18,848 nucleotides of DNA from positions 1 through 18,848 of the forward strand of contig JAQBZS010000019.1 of NCBI GenBank assembly GCA_027622115.1. Reading direction: 5' to 3'. Below the pieces are notes generated by a model. That model searched no databases. It saw only the letters and a list, made by a program, of their open reading frames with translations, and was not told where the DNA came from. This DNA comes from Planctomycetota bacterium (GTDB lineage Bacteria; Planctomycetota; Planctomycetia; Planctomycetales; Planctomycetaceae). Position 1 is the first letter of the stretch. The number at the start of each line of letters is the position of its first letter. Below, piece after piece: positions 7,687 through 14,507 of this stretch. Made by a program: the position numbers and the translations under genes.

Positions 7687-8829
7687 TTATTCGTCGTCCT
7701 CTTCCCACTCGTCGTCTTCCTCCCATTCTTCTTCCTCTTCAGGCTCTTCAGCTTCCGTGCCGAGTTTGGCTCGCTTGATGCGAGTGATCAATTCGCCGGG
7801 TTGATTTGAACGGTTAATGCAATCCGTTTCGTCGCACAGACCTTCTTTCCAGAGGTTGAACAGCGAATCGTCCAGTAACCGCATGCCGTATTTTTTACCC
7901 GTTTGAATCGCCGAGTTGATGCGGAAGGTCTTGCCTTCACGAATCAAGTTTGAAATCGCCGGCGTGACAACCAGCATTTCATAGGCGGCTACCAAACCCT
8001 TGGGCTTACGCGGCATCAGGGCCTGGCTAAGAATGCCGATGATGGCGGTCGAAAGCTGGGTACGAATCTGTGCCTGCTGGCTGGTGGGAAAGACGTCGAT
8101 GATTCGATCCACGGTGCCTTGAGCCCCGGTGGTGTGCAACGTGCCGAAGACAACGTGACCGGTTTCGGCAGCGGTGATGGCCGCCGAGATCGTGTCCAGG
8201 TCTCGCATTTCACCGACAAGGATCACGTCAGGGTCCATGCGAAGTGCACGGCGAAGTGCTTCCGGAAAGTCGGGGACGTCCACGCCGATCTCGCGCTGAT
8301 TGATCGTGGATTTGATGTGGTGGTGGTAATACTCGATGGGATCTTCGAGCGTGATGATGTGGTGGTCGAGATTCTGATTCATCCAGTTGATCATGCTGGC
8401 CAAGCTGGTGGTCTTGCCGCTCCCGGTCGGCCCCGTCACCAGGAACAATCCGCGGGGACGCTGGATCAGTTGTTCGACCACCGGCGGCAGACCCAGTTGC
8501 TCGAACGTGAGGAACTCGTTCGGGATTCGCCGTAGCACGATCGAGATATGGCCACGTTGCTTGAAGACCGCCACGCGAAATCGAGCCTTGTCTCCGAACG
8601 CAAAGCCGAAGTCGGTCCCGCCTTGTTCTTGAAGTTCTTGCTGGTTTCGCTCCGGCGTGATGCTTTTCATCAATGCAACGGTGTCTTCAGGCTCAAGGAC
8701 TTTGGTTTCCAATCGAACCAAGTGACCGCCGGACCGAACCACTGGAGGTTGCCCCGTGGTGATGTGCAGGTCGCTGACTTTCTCCTTGACGACCGTCTCC
8801 AGCAGTTTGTCGATCTGAACAGTTGCCAT
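7687..8829 (-). CDS. pilT: PilT pilus retraction ATPase with acidic tail
   Basis: I choose the ATG at 8829 (380 residues, MATVQIDKLL) because AGGA lies six bases upstream (8836-8839) and PilT proteins begin this way; an in-frame ATG at 8880 would add 17 residues of unrelated sequence. The N-terminal PAS-like domain includes VSDLHITTGQPP (18-29). The core has Walker A GPTGSGKTT (133-141), the Asp box TLEDPIEY (160-167), Walker B VILVGEMRDLDT (202-213), His box GHVVFGTLHT (224-233) and the PilT-specific AISNLIREGKT (291-301). No zinc tetracysteine is present, as expected for PilT. The protein powers pilus disassembly and twitching. The last ~25 residues form a Glu/Asp/Trp tail (EEEEEWEEDDEWEEDDE) not part of the catalytic fold. 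Confidence 0.96.
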   Translation of the reverse strand: MATVQIDKLLETVVKEKVSDLHITTGQPPVVRSGGHLVRLETKVLEPEDTVALMKSITPERNQQELQEQGGTDFGFAFGDKARFRVAVFKQRGHISIVLRRIPNEFLTFEQLGLPPVVEQLIQRPRGLFLVTGPTGSGKTTSLASMINWMNQNLDHHIITLEDPIEYYHHHIKSTINQREIGVDVPDFPEALRRALRMDPDVILVGEMRDLDTISAAITAAETGHVVFGTLHTTGAQGTVDRIIDVFPTSQQAQIRTQLSTAIIGILSQALMPRKPKGLVAAYEMLVVTPAISNLIREGKTFRINSAIQTGKKYGMRLLDDSLFNLWKEGLCDETDCINRSNQPGELITRIKRAKLGTEAEEPEEEEEWEEDDEWEEDDE

Positions 8830-8835
8830 CGTTGA

Positions 8836-8839
8836 TCCT
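8836..8839 (-). promoter_or_regulatory. Ribosome binding site deciding the pilT start
   Basis: The minus strand reads AGGA six bases before the ATG at 8829-8827. This supports the 380-residue PilT rather than the longer frame. Confidence 0.6.
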
Positions 8840-8891
8840 GGTCTGCGTTCGCGAACCGCCGCGACAATCGGGCGGTTCATTGAGCGGGGAC

Positions 8892-8919
8892 ATTATGGAA
8901 GAGAGATTTCGAGCCTCAA
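8892..8919 (-). promoter_or_regulatory. Candidate sigma-70-type promoter for pilT
   Basis: On the minus strand TTGAGG (8919-8914) is followed after 16 bases by CATAAT (8897-8892), a reasonable -35/-10 pair about 63 bases upstream of the chosen pilT start. It lies in the 323-base gap separating pilT from the upstream ATPase gene, where a new transcript start would be expected. Assignment is by consensus resemblance only. Confidence 0.35.
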
Positions 8920-9152
8920 GAAAAAGTGTTGCAAACCGGCAAACGGAGTTCAGCTCGCAAATGCGTTGACCACCGCATTTCCAACGACAACAAACTCGAA
9001 GCACTCTCTTTTGAACTTATGATCAGAAGCATTGTTGCATTGTGCTGCGACCCATTTCCGCGACAACTTGAATTGTTGACGCGAAAAAGACACACTCCTC
9101 GATTCACATTGTTGCCTTGGCAGCAAGCGGCACGATGCCCAAAACCGAGGCG

Positions 9153-10844
9153 TTAGTGACCGCCTTTCGAAAGACGGTACACTTCGGCGAGAGTCGTAAT
9201 CCCTTCCAGCGCCTTGTCTTTTGCGTCTTCGACAATGGTTTTCATGCCGAATAGACGGGCTTGGCGACGGATGTTCTGCGTGGGTTCCGAGCGGAATGCC
9301 ATTTCGCGAATTGTGGGGTTCATCACCATCAATTCGAACACAGCTTTACGACCACGGTAACCGGTATGCGAGCACTTATTGCAGCCTCGTCCTCGCCGAA
9401 ATGTCGCACTCGCAACCTCGTCGGGAGTGATTTCAAAGTGTTGCAATTCGCTCTGATCCGGCTCGTAGGGCTCGACGCAATTGGCACAAACCACCCGCAC
9501 CAACCGCTGCGCCATGACCGCCATGATGCTCGATGCGACCAAGAACGGCTGAACGCCCATATCGATTAAGCGCGTAATGGAACCGGGCGCATCGTTCGTA
9601 TGCAGAGTGCTAAAAACCAAGTGTCCTGTTAAACTGGCTTGAATTGCCATGTCTGCTGTCTCGGTATCCCGGATTTCGCCGACCAGGATGACATTGGGTG
9701 CCTGCCGCAACATCGCCTTAATGATCTTGGCGAAGTCGAGCCCGATCTTGTGTCGGACTTCAACCTGATTGATCCCCGGGAGGTAGTACTCGACCGGGTC
9801 TTCGCACGTGATGATCTTCCGATCGGGTCGGTTCAGCTCGCCCAAGGCACTGTACAAAGTTGTTGTTTTCCCACTACCGGTCGGCCCGGTCACGAGGAAA
9901 ATGCCGTTTGGTCGGCGAATGATGTTCTGAAACGTGCGGTAATTCTCTTCGCTGAAGCCCAAGTTTCGGATGCCGATCTTGATATTGTCGCGGTCGAGGA
10001 TCCGCATCACGATGGCTTGACCGTGATTGCTCGGCAGAATGCTGACGCGTAAGTCGAAGTCCTTACCCGAGATACGCGTTTTGATCCGACCGTCTTGCGG
10101 GCGACGCTTTTCAGCAATGTCCATGCTGGCCATGATCTTGAAACGCGAGACGATCGCACCCAGCAGTCGCCGAGGCGGGCTATCGCGTTCGATTAGAGCG
10201 CCATCAATTCGGTAACGAATCCGGATGCGGTCTTCGAATGGTTCAACGTGGATGTCGCTGGCCCTCATATTGACTGCTTCACTGATGATCAGATTGCAAA
10301 GTCTGATCACCGGCGCGCTGTCGTCTTCGTCCGAAACCTCTGAAGCAGCTGTGACGTCAATATCGGTGAAGTCGATGGCGGTTTCCGTGAATTCCGCCAA
10401 CATTGAGTCCACGGACTCGGTTTCGGTTTGCCCGTAGTGTCGGTTGATCGCTTCCTGGATTTGCTCGACAGGGGCCATCACCATTTTGATTTCGCGATTC
10501 AGCACGAAGCGAAGCTTGTCGACCACGTCGTACTTATTGGGATCGCTGATGGCAATCACGACGTTTTCGCCGTCGATTCGAATGGGGATGACTATGTTTT
10601 CCCGAGCCATCGATTCGGTCACCAGTTCGATGACGTTCGACGGGATCTGTATGTCTTTGAGGTCCACGAATGCGACACCGAATTGAGCGGCTTGAGATTC
10701 ACCAAGCTCGCCGGCATCGATGTAGCCCAATTTGACGAGTGCCTCTTCAACGCTAATCCCGGCGTTGGCGGCGACATCGCGGGCTTCTTCAAGTTGGTCC
10801 GTGCTGATCGTGCCGTTGTCGACGTACTTTTGGAGCCAATCCAT
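9153..10844 (-). CDS. PilB/GspE-type filament assembly ATPase (first copy)
   Basis: 563 residues with the same architecture as the other PilB-like protein of this locus but clearly divergent. An N-terminal T2SSE_N/MshEN-type region spans 1-~140, then an acidic linker (~140-178). The ATPase core has ASDIHVEPFEDRIRIRYRIDG (195-215, shown in part), Walker A GPTGSGKTT (320-328), Asp box TCEDPVEYY (346-354), Walker B VILVGEIRDTETA (385-397) and His box HLVFSTLHTND (408-418). Zinc cysteines are CANC (453-456) and CNKC (488-491). It should be an extension ATPase, catalytically intact by motif. It is first in transcription order and separated by 323 bases from pilT, so it may be expressed independently. 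Two extension ATPases beside one platform protein imply either alternative motors or a second platform elsewhere. The start has only a weak ribosome site. Confidence 0.94.
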   Translation of the reverse strand: MDWLQKYVDNGTISTDQLEEARDVAANAGISVEEALVKLGYIDAGELGESQAAQFGVAFVDLKDIQIPSNVIELVTESMARENIVIPIRIDGENVVIAISDPNKYDVVDKLRFVLNREIKMVMAPVEQIQEAINRHYGQTETESVDSMLAEFTETAIDFTDIDVTAASEVSDEDDSAPVIRLCNLIISEAVNMRASDIHVEPFEDRIRIRYRIDGALIERDSPPRRLLGAIVSRFKIMASMDIAEKRRPQDGRIKTRISGKDFDLRVSILPSNHGQAIVMRILDRDNIKIGIRNLGFSEENYRTFQNIIRRPNGIFLVTGPTGSGKTTTLYSALGELNRPDRKIITCEDPVEYYLPGINQVEVRHKIGLDFAKIIKAMLRQAPNVILVGEIRDTETADMAIQASLTGHLVFSTLHTNDAPGSITRLIDMGVQPFLVASSIMAVMAQRLVRVVCANCVEPYEPDQSELQHFEITPDEVASATFRRGRGCNKCSHTGYRGRKAVFELMVMNPTIREMAFRSEPTQNIRRQARLFGMKTIVEDAKDKALEGITTLAEVYRLSKGGH

Positions 10845-11492
10845 ATGCGGTTGCCCAGTGAAGATAGACCGGCTGCGCGACTTGAGCAGAATTCAATGCG
10901 CGAACGGCGGGATGTGATCGGACGAGACTGGAAATGAGCGGTGATGCACGCAGAGGTGTGAATTTGCGGCGAGAAACGCAGAGATCACCGTTTTGCATTC
11001 TGCTGCTGGCCTGTGGGTGTGTCAAGCAGCGGTTGGGGCGGTGAACCGCCGCGAGTGCGTATGAGGCAGCTCGATGGATCACTTTGGGTGCCGGGATTGC
11101 AGCCCCGAAATCACGTTTCCAAGCCGCGATGCGGTGGCGAATCGGCATCACGCCCGCTGGATTTGCACAGCCAACATCACGCCGCCGCCTATTTCGCGAG
11201 CTTCGTGGGTAGTTTTTTGACAAGCCCGCCACACCGTGTAAGTTTGTGCCAACGGTTCCATTCAACGTCGAACTCTCCTTGTTCATGTGCTTCACGCTTG
11301 CCGCTTCGATTCACCGAACGCTAGCTCGCGGCGAATTCGCTTGTACATCGTTTTTCTTGAATATCGCGACCCGATGGCGACTCGTGACGTATGTTCAGAC
11401 AAGTCCGCCGTCGTCATAACAACCCAATTGAACAATTCGGCCGGCCGCTGAGTTGACACACCACTTTGAGCCTGAAATTCACGGTGCCCTGC
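10845..11492. other. 648-base gap between divergent genes, no gene recognised
   Basis: This stretch separates the minus-strand PilB-like gene from the plus-strand response regulator. Open frames in it encode Arg/Ser/His-rich sequence without recognisable domains, so I regard them as chance. A short hairpin (GGCGG...CCGCC near 11037-11053) is visible. The region must contain the promoters of both flanking genes, but I found no convincing -35/-10 pair. It may hold decayed coding sequence. Confidence 0.4.
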
Positions 11493-13115
11493 ATGACATC
11501 CGCTCGAATGCAAGATGAGTTCAAACGAGGCGTTGCCACGGCCAAAGCCGGAAACGCTCGCCTGGCGACACAGCACTTTCAGCGAGCCTTGGAATTGGCC
11601 GAACACAACACGGCTGAGATCTGGATCTGGCTGGCTTGGTTGGCGGATTCGCCGGGAACCGCCGCGCAATGTCTGGAATGTGCACTGGCCGAATCACCAG
11701 GCCACCCGATCGCGACGCGGGCCATGGATTGGTCGAGACATATGGCCTCGTACGAACCTCCGTCACTGGACGTCGAGTCGCTCGAATCGCCGCTCGATCG
11801 AGCATTCGATCTTCCAGAAGATGCGAATTCTCCGGTGGACGACGCAGAACACGATCAAAGCAACACGGCAACAGAATGCGATCAAATCCGCACCGATGCG
11901 AAAATCGTCACCACCGAACAAGCCGACCAGCGTCCATCCGCGTTTCAAGACGAGCCATGCATCCAACACGAATCTCCGGTCGAACACGCACCACCGGTCG
12001 AACACAAAATTCGTGACGAACCGCAGCCAATCGTCCCGCACGCCACATCTTGGCGGAGCGTCCCGGCAGTGCCGCTTGAGTCAAACCGTCCGCGCAGCAC
12101 CGATGACTTGGCGGAATTGATCACGGATCGGTTTGCTGAGCCGGCATCCCGTGCAACAAGTGACATCGCCGCCGCTTCTCAGCCGTTGACTTGGCAAACC
12201 GCCTCGGGCGATTCGCTCTCGACGCGACCGATCCAGGATCTTCCAGCATTGCACACGACGTCTTCGACAATCGACGCGACGACTTGGCGTGAAACGTTCG
12301 ACGAAAGCTCCTATTCGACGGAGTCCTCGCCACCCGCACCGGCACGTCAGAACGCGACATGGCGAGACCTTGAATCGGATGTGATTTCCACACCCGCTTC
12401 GCACACCGCGTCCAATACAACTCCCAACTCGGACGCGAATTCCAGGCTCGGCTGGCGTGCCGAGTTGTTGTCGCGCAGTCAACGCCGACAACACTTCGAG
12501 CGACAAGACCCCGAAGAGTTGTTGGCTCACAGCATCGAAGAACTGGCGTCCGTGATGTCCCCGCTGGATCGATCGCTTGAGGATTTCGCGGACTGTGCGG
12601 AGGCCGATGCACTCGCGACCAGCACGATTGAAGCCTGTGTTGCCGATGAACTGGATTCGAAAGCGGCGAACCACGACGAATCGCTTGTCGCGAATGAAGT
12701 CGGCCACGATGCCCCAAGCCATGATGGCCGCCCGCTGGTGCTGGTCGTGGACGACAGCCCAACCGTGCGAAAACTGGTCACGTTGACATTGGAACGGCAT
12801 GGATACCGTGTGATCGGCGCGTGCGATGGAGTCGCGGCAATCCGCGAGATCGCGACTCAGCCGCCGCAGTTGGTGCTGCTGGATATCAACATGCCGCGAC
12901 TCGATGGCTACAAGCTCTGCAAATTGATCAAAAAACACGAGTCCACGCGTGCCATCCCGGTGGTGATGCTCGCCGGCAAGGATGGCATGTTCGACCGCTT
13001 GCGAGGCAGACTCGTGGGCTGTTCGGACTACATCACCAAGCCGTTTGACTCCAATTCACTCGTCACCAAAGTCGGCAGCTATCTTCCGATCGAAGCGGAA
13101 ACCGCGTCGAATTGA
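11493..13115 (+). CDS. Response regulator with TPR-like N-terminus, long linker and PilG/CheY-like receiver
   Basis: 540 residues from ATG 11493; an in-frame TTG at 11466 would add nine residues, and neither start has a good ribosome site. Residues ~5-75 resemble a TPR pair (KRGVATAKAGNARLATQHFQ, then a W-rich helix and an AQCLECALAESPGHP helix). Residues ~85-405 are rich in Ser, Thr, Glu, Asp and Pro and probably disordered. The receiver (about 412-530) carries acidic D420/D421, phosphoacceptor D464 (LLDINMPRLDGY) and Lys516 (TKPF). The 'MLAGKDGMFDRLRGRLVGCSDYITKPF' stretch (quoted in part) is characteristic of PilG/PilH-type twitching regulators. The Thr/Ser switch residue is Ala494. Next to pilus ATPase genes, a role in controlling the filament machine is likely; there is no DNA-binding domain. 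Confidence 0.88.
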   Translation: MTSARMQDEFKRGVATAKAGNARLATQHFQRALELAEHNTAEIWIWLAWLADSPGTAAQCLECALAESPGHPIATRAMDWSRHMASYEPPSLDVESLESPLDRAFDLPEDANSPVDDAEHDQSNTATECDQIRTDAKIVTTEQADQRPSAFQDEPCIQHESPVEHAPPVEHKIRDEPQPIVPHATSWRSVPAVPLESNRPRSTDDLAELITDRFAEPASRATSDIAAASQPLTWQTASGDSLSTRPIQDLPALHTTSSTIDATTWRETFDESSYSTESSPPAPARQNATWRDLESDVISTPASHTASNTTPNSDANSRLGWRAELLSRSQRRQHFERQDPEELLAHSIEELASVMSPLDRSLEDFADCAEADALATSTIEACVADELDSKAANHDESLVANEVGHDAPSHDGRPLVLVVDDSPTVRKLVTLTLERHGYRVIGACDGVAAIREIATQPPQLVLLDINMPRLDGYKLCKLIKKHESTRAIPVVMLAGKDGMFDRLRGRLVGCSDYITKPFDSNSLVTKVGSYLPIEAETASN

Positions 13116-13160
13116 CGGGTCGGTCGCGATCGTTGCACGCATTTTCATGAAGCGAGCCCC

Positions 13161-13652
13161 ATGCCCGTCCAAGAAATCAATGACGCTCCGCACACCGTTT
13201 GCAATGAACAACTTGACGCCAAGTTGGAAAACGACTGTGTGCATTTCCTGTCATTCCTGGAGCAGCAGATCGAGTGCCTGGACGCGAATCAGGGATCCAT
13301 CCTCGGCTGCATTCAGATTGTCGGCGAGATGCTGGCCGAGTGCATTGAATTCACAAACGTGATTCTTGACGGCGGACTCGCGGTCTACGAAACGGTGCTC
13401 GCCGAACGTCTGTGCGAACAGATCGACCGATTTCGTCGGGACCAGCGACGCAACTGGTTTGGTCGGATTCTGAACGGCAAGAAAACACAACGCGTCGCTC
13501 GCGAAACCTATGCCGACATCTCCCGGCAGTTTCTGAAGATGCTGGCGAGCATCCTCGATCGAGCCGAGCGGCAATTTCGCCAACCCGCAACCGCCGCCGA
13601 ATGGGCGGACAGCTTCGATGTGCTGACCAGTGAATTGAGCCAGCGATGGTAG
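13161..13652 (+). CDS. Hypothetical helical protein downstream of the response regulator
   Basis: 163 residues, no family recognised. The sequence is predicted-helical throughout by eye: FLSFLEQQIECLDANQGSIL, ILDRAERQF and similar amphipathic stretches, with no signal peptide, membrane segment or catalytic motif. Five cysteines occur in the first ~90 residues without metal-site spacing, and the centre is basic (RFRRDQRRNWFGRILNGKK). It starts 45 bases after the response regulator on the same strand and is probably co-transcribed with it, so it may be a partner or output protein of that regulator. Coding is supported by the clean frame, sensible composition and a palindromic cluster immediately after its stop. 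It could instead be an unrelated cytoplasmic protein. Confidence 0.65.
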   Translation: MPVQEINDAPHTVCNEQLDAKLENDCVHFLSFLEQQIECLDANQGSILGCIQIVGEMLAECIEFTNVILDGGLAVYETVLAERLCEQIDRFRRDQRRNWFGRILNGKKTQRVARETYADISRQFLKMLASILDRAERQFRQPATAAEWADSFDVLTSELSQRW

Positions 13653-13709
13653 TCGCCCGTAGCTTGGGACCATTGTCCCGAGCAGTCACGGGCGATGGTC
13701 CCGTGCTAC
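13653..13709. repeat. Nested palindromes directly after a stop codon
   Basis: An inner hairpin GCTTGGGAC-CATT-GTCCCGAGC (13662-13683, nine pairs with one G-T) lies inside outer arms TCGCCCGT (13653-13660) and ACGGGCGA (13688-13695). Alternatively GTAGCTTGGGACC (from 13659) pairs with GGTCCCGTGCTAC (to 13709), 11 of 13. The element abuts the preceding gene's stop and could be a terminator or a dispersed REP-like repeat. No T-run follows. Confidence 0.6.
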
Positions 13710-13753
13710 TGAACGGTTTCAAATTGCCTGACCCTACCGTTTTCTATGTGCTG

Positions 13754-13789
13754 GACCCCTGCCTGCTCGCCAGGCGGGTGAATGAGGTT
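13754..13789 (+). repeat. 36-bp hairpin repeat unit, copy 1
   Basis: The unit runs GACCCCTGCC...GTGAATGAGGTT and contains an internal hairpin (TGCCTG...CAGGCGG). It matches copies at 13822-13857 (same strand) and 13880-13915 (inverted). Confidence 0.65.
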
Positions 13790-13821
13790 GGATGCTAGAA
13801 CGCAATGCGACGGACCAGTCA

Positions 13822-13857
13822 GACCCCTGCCGGGTCGCCCGGCAGATGAATCAGGTT
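13822..13857 (+). repeat. 36-bp hairpin repeat unit, copy 2
   Basis: The same layout as copy 1, GACCCC...ATGAATCAGGTT. Its core CTGCCGGG-TCG-CCCGGCAG is a perfect eight-pair hairpin. Loop and stem differ from copy 1 by compensating changes, suggesting that structure rather than sequence is kept. Confidence 0.65.
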
Positions 13858-13879
13858 TCGTGGCTGCTCGGAGCTGGCG

Positions 13880-13915
13880 AACCTCGTTCACCTGCCAGAC
13901 AAGCTGGCCGGGGTC
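13880..13915 (-). repeat. 36-bp hairpin repeat unit, copy 3 (inverted)
   Basis: Read on the minus strand it begins GACCCCGGCCAGC and ends GTGAACGAGGTT, the same frame as copies 1 and 2. Its internal stem (CCAG...CTGG) is weaker. It adjoins the right 24-bp terminal repeat of the element. Confidence 0.6.
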
Positions 13916-14127
13916 TCAGCACATAGAAAACGGTAGGGTCAACAAATTGCAAGTTGCCTGATTGACGAATCGTGCGCGACTGCTGGCAGCCGCATCGGGG
14001 CTCTGCCATAATCCGCGCCACTCTGGCTGCCACGATTAAGGAACGATCACGCAGCCACGATCGCGCTCGCAAACCCGCCAATTCACGCCTGCTCTTTCGT
14101 GGAGCCTTGTACGGAGCTTCGTCAGCC

Positions 14128-14457
14128 ATGCCAATGTTCGAGATTGAAACGACCGCGCACATCATGATTGCGTGGGCGGATTCGCAGGATGCCGCAAAGG
14201 AGGTCGCTGTCGCTCAGTATCCTCAGGACGACATCATGCGAATTACCAAACGTCCGCGCGATATCTGGGTGATCTCCAAGAGCTGGTTGGGGATCGAGGA
14301 AAAAGCCAAGACCGAACCCGACAGCGTCGCCCGCGAATGCCTCGCCAAAGCCCACGGAGACAAGCTGCACGCCATTCGACTGTATCGCATCGAAACCGGC
14401 GTCGATCTGCACGAAGCGCAGAAGGTCATTGAAACCAATATGTCGATCGGGTGGTGA
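14128..14457 (+). CDS. Small protein with ribosomal L7/L12 C-terminal-like segment
   Basis: 109 residues from ATG 14128 (MPMFEIETT); an ATG at 14134 is also possible, and the frame is open further upstream, but that sequence looks non-coding. The N-terminal half (~3-55) alternates beta-like and helical segments: FEIETTAHIMIAWADSQDAA, then IMRITKRPRDIWVISKSW. The C-terminal part (~77-103, GDKLHAIRLYRIETGVDLHE...) matches the pattern of the bL12 C-terminal domain, 'K...IK.VRE.TGL.LKEAK.LVE', which in ribosomes contacts elongation factors. Isolated copies of this fold occur in bacterial proteins of unknown role. It lies 50 bases before pyrK on the same strand, perhaps co-transcribed. I cannot assign a function beyond a probable protein-interaction module. 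Confidence 0.7.
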   Translation: MPMFEIETTAHIMIAWADSQDAAKEVAVAQYPQDDIMRITKRPRDIWVISKSWLGIEEKAKTEPDSVARECLAKAHGDKLHAIRLYRIETGVDLHEAQKVIETNMSIGW

Positions 14458-14507
14458 TCGCGACACCGGCGCATCACCTTGAATGAGTTCACAAGGACGC
14501 TGAAGGA

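Larger units (their letters stand above)
8830..9152. other. Intergenic gap between two ATPase genes
   Basis: This 323-base stretch separates the stop of the first PilB-like gene from the start of pilT. Apart from the pilT ribosome site and candidate promoter, I see no gene. A weak hairpin (TTGCTGCC/GGCAACAA on the minus strand, one mismatch, near 9108-9125) follows the upstream stop but has no T-run, so termination there is not established. Confidence 0.5.
13730..13940. mobile_element. 211-bp MITE-like element with 24-bp terminal inverted repeats
   Basis: The ends 13730-13753 (GACCCTACCGTTTTCTATGT...) and 13917-13940 are perfect inverted repeats of 24 bases; a further GACCCC/GGGGTC pair extends each arm with a one-base bulge. 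There is no open frame for a transposase, so if mobile it is non-autonomous. Flanking target-site duplication is not obvious, though short similar AAATTGC strings lie on both sides (13721 and 13945). A structured-RNA or REP-cluster origin is the alternative. Confidence 0.6.
13653..14127. other. 475-base repeat-rich intergenic region
   Basis: Apart from the two palindromic elements listed separately, the remainder (13941-14127) holds no gene I can support. The frame of the next gene is open back to 13972, but that N-terminal extension (MRDCWQPHRG...) is Arg-rich and unlike the rest of the protein, so I treat it as non-coding. Confidence 0.5.

Noticed and set aside
10789..11295. 168-residue minus-strand open frame upstream of the PilB-like gene
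   Set aside because: It overlaps the start of the PilB-like gene in another frame and has low-information Arg/Ala/His composition without domains.
12081..12938. 285-residue minus-strand open frame within the response regulator gene
   Set aside because: Antisense to the linker and receiver coding region, Arg/Cys-rich, no recognisable motif; the plus-strand frame has a clear CheY-like domain.
13754..13915. Three 36-bp repeats as a possible CRISPR array
   Set aside because: Only three copies, one inverted, with unequal spacing (32 and 22 bases) and strong internal hairpins; no cas genes.
13972..14127. N-terminal extension of the bL12-like protein
   Set aside because: The 52 extra residues are Arg-rich and unrelated to the downstream sequence; starts at 14128/14134 fit better.
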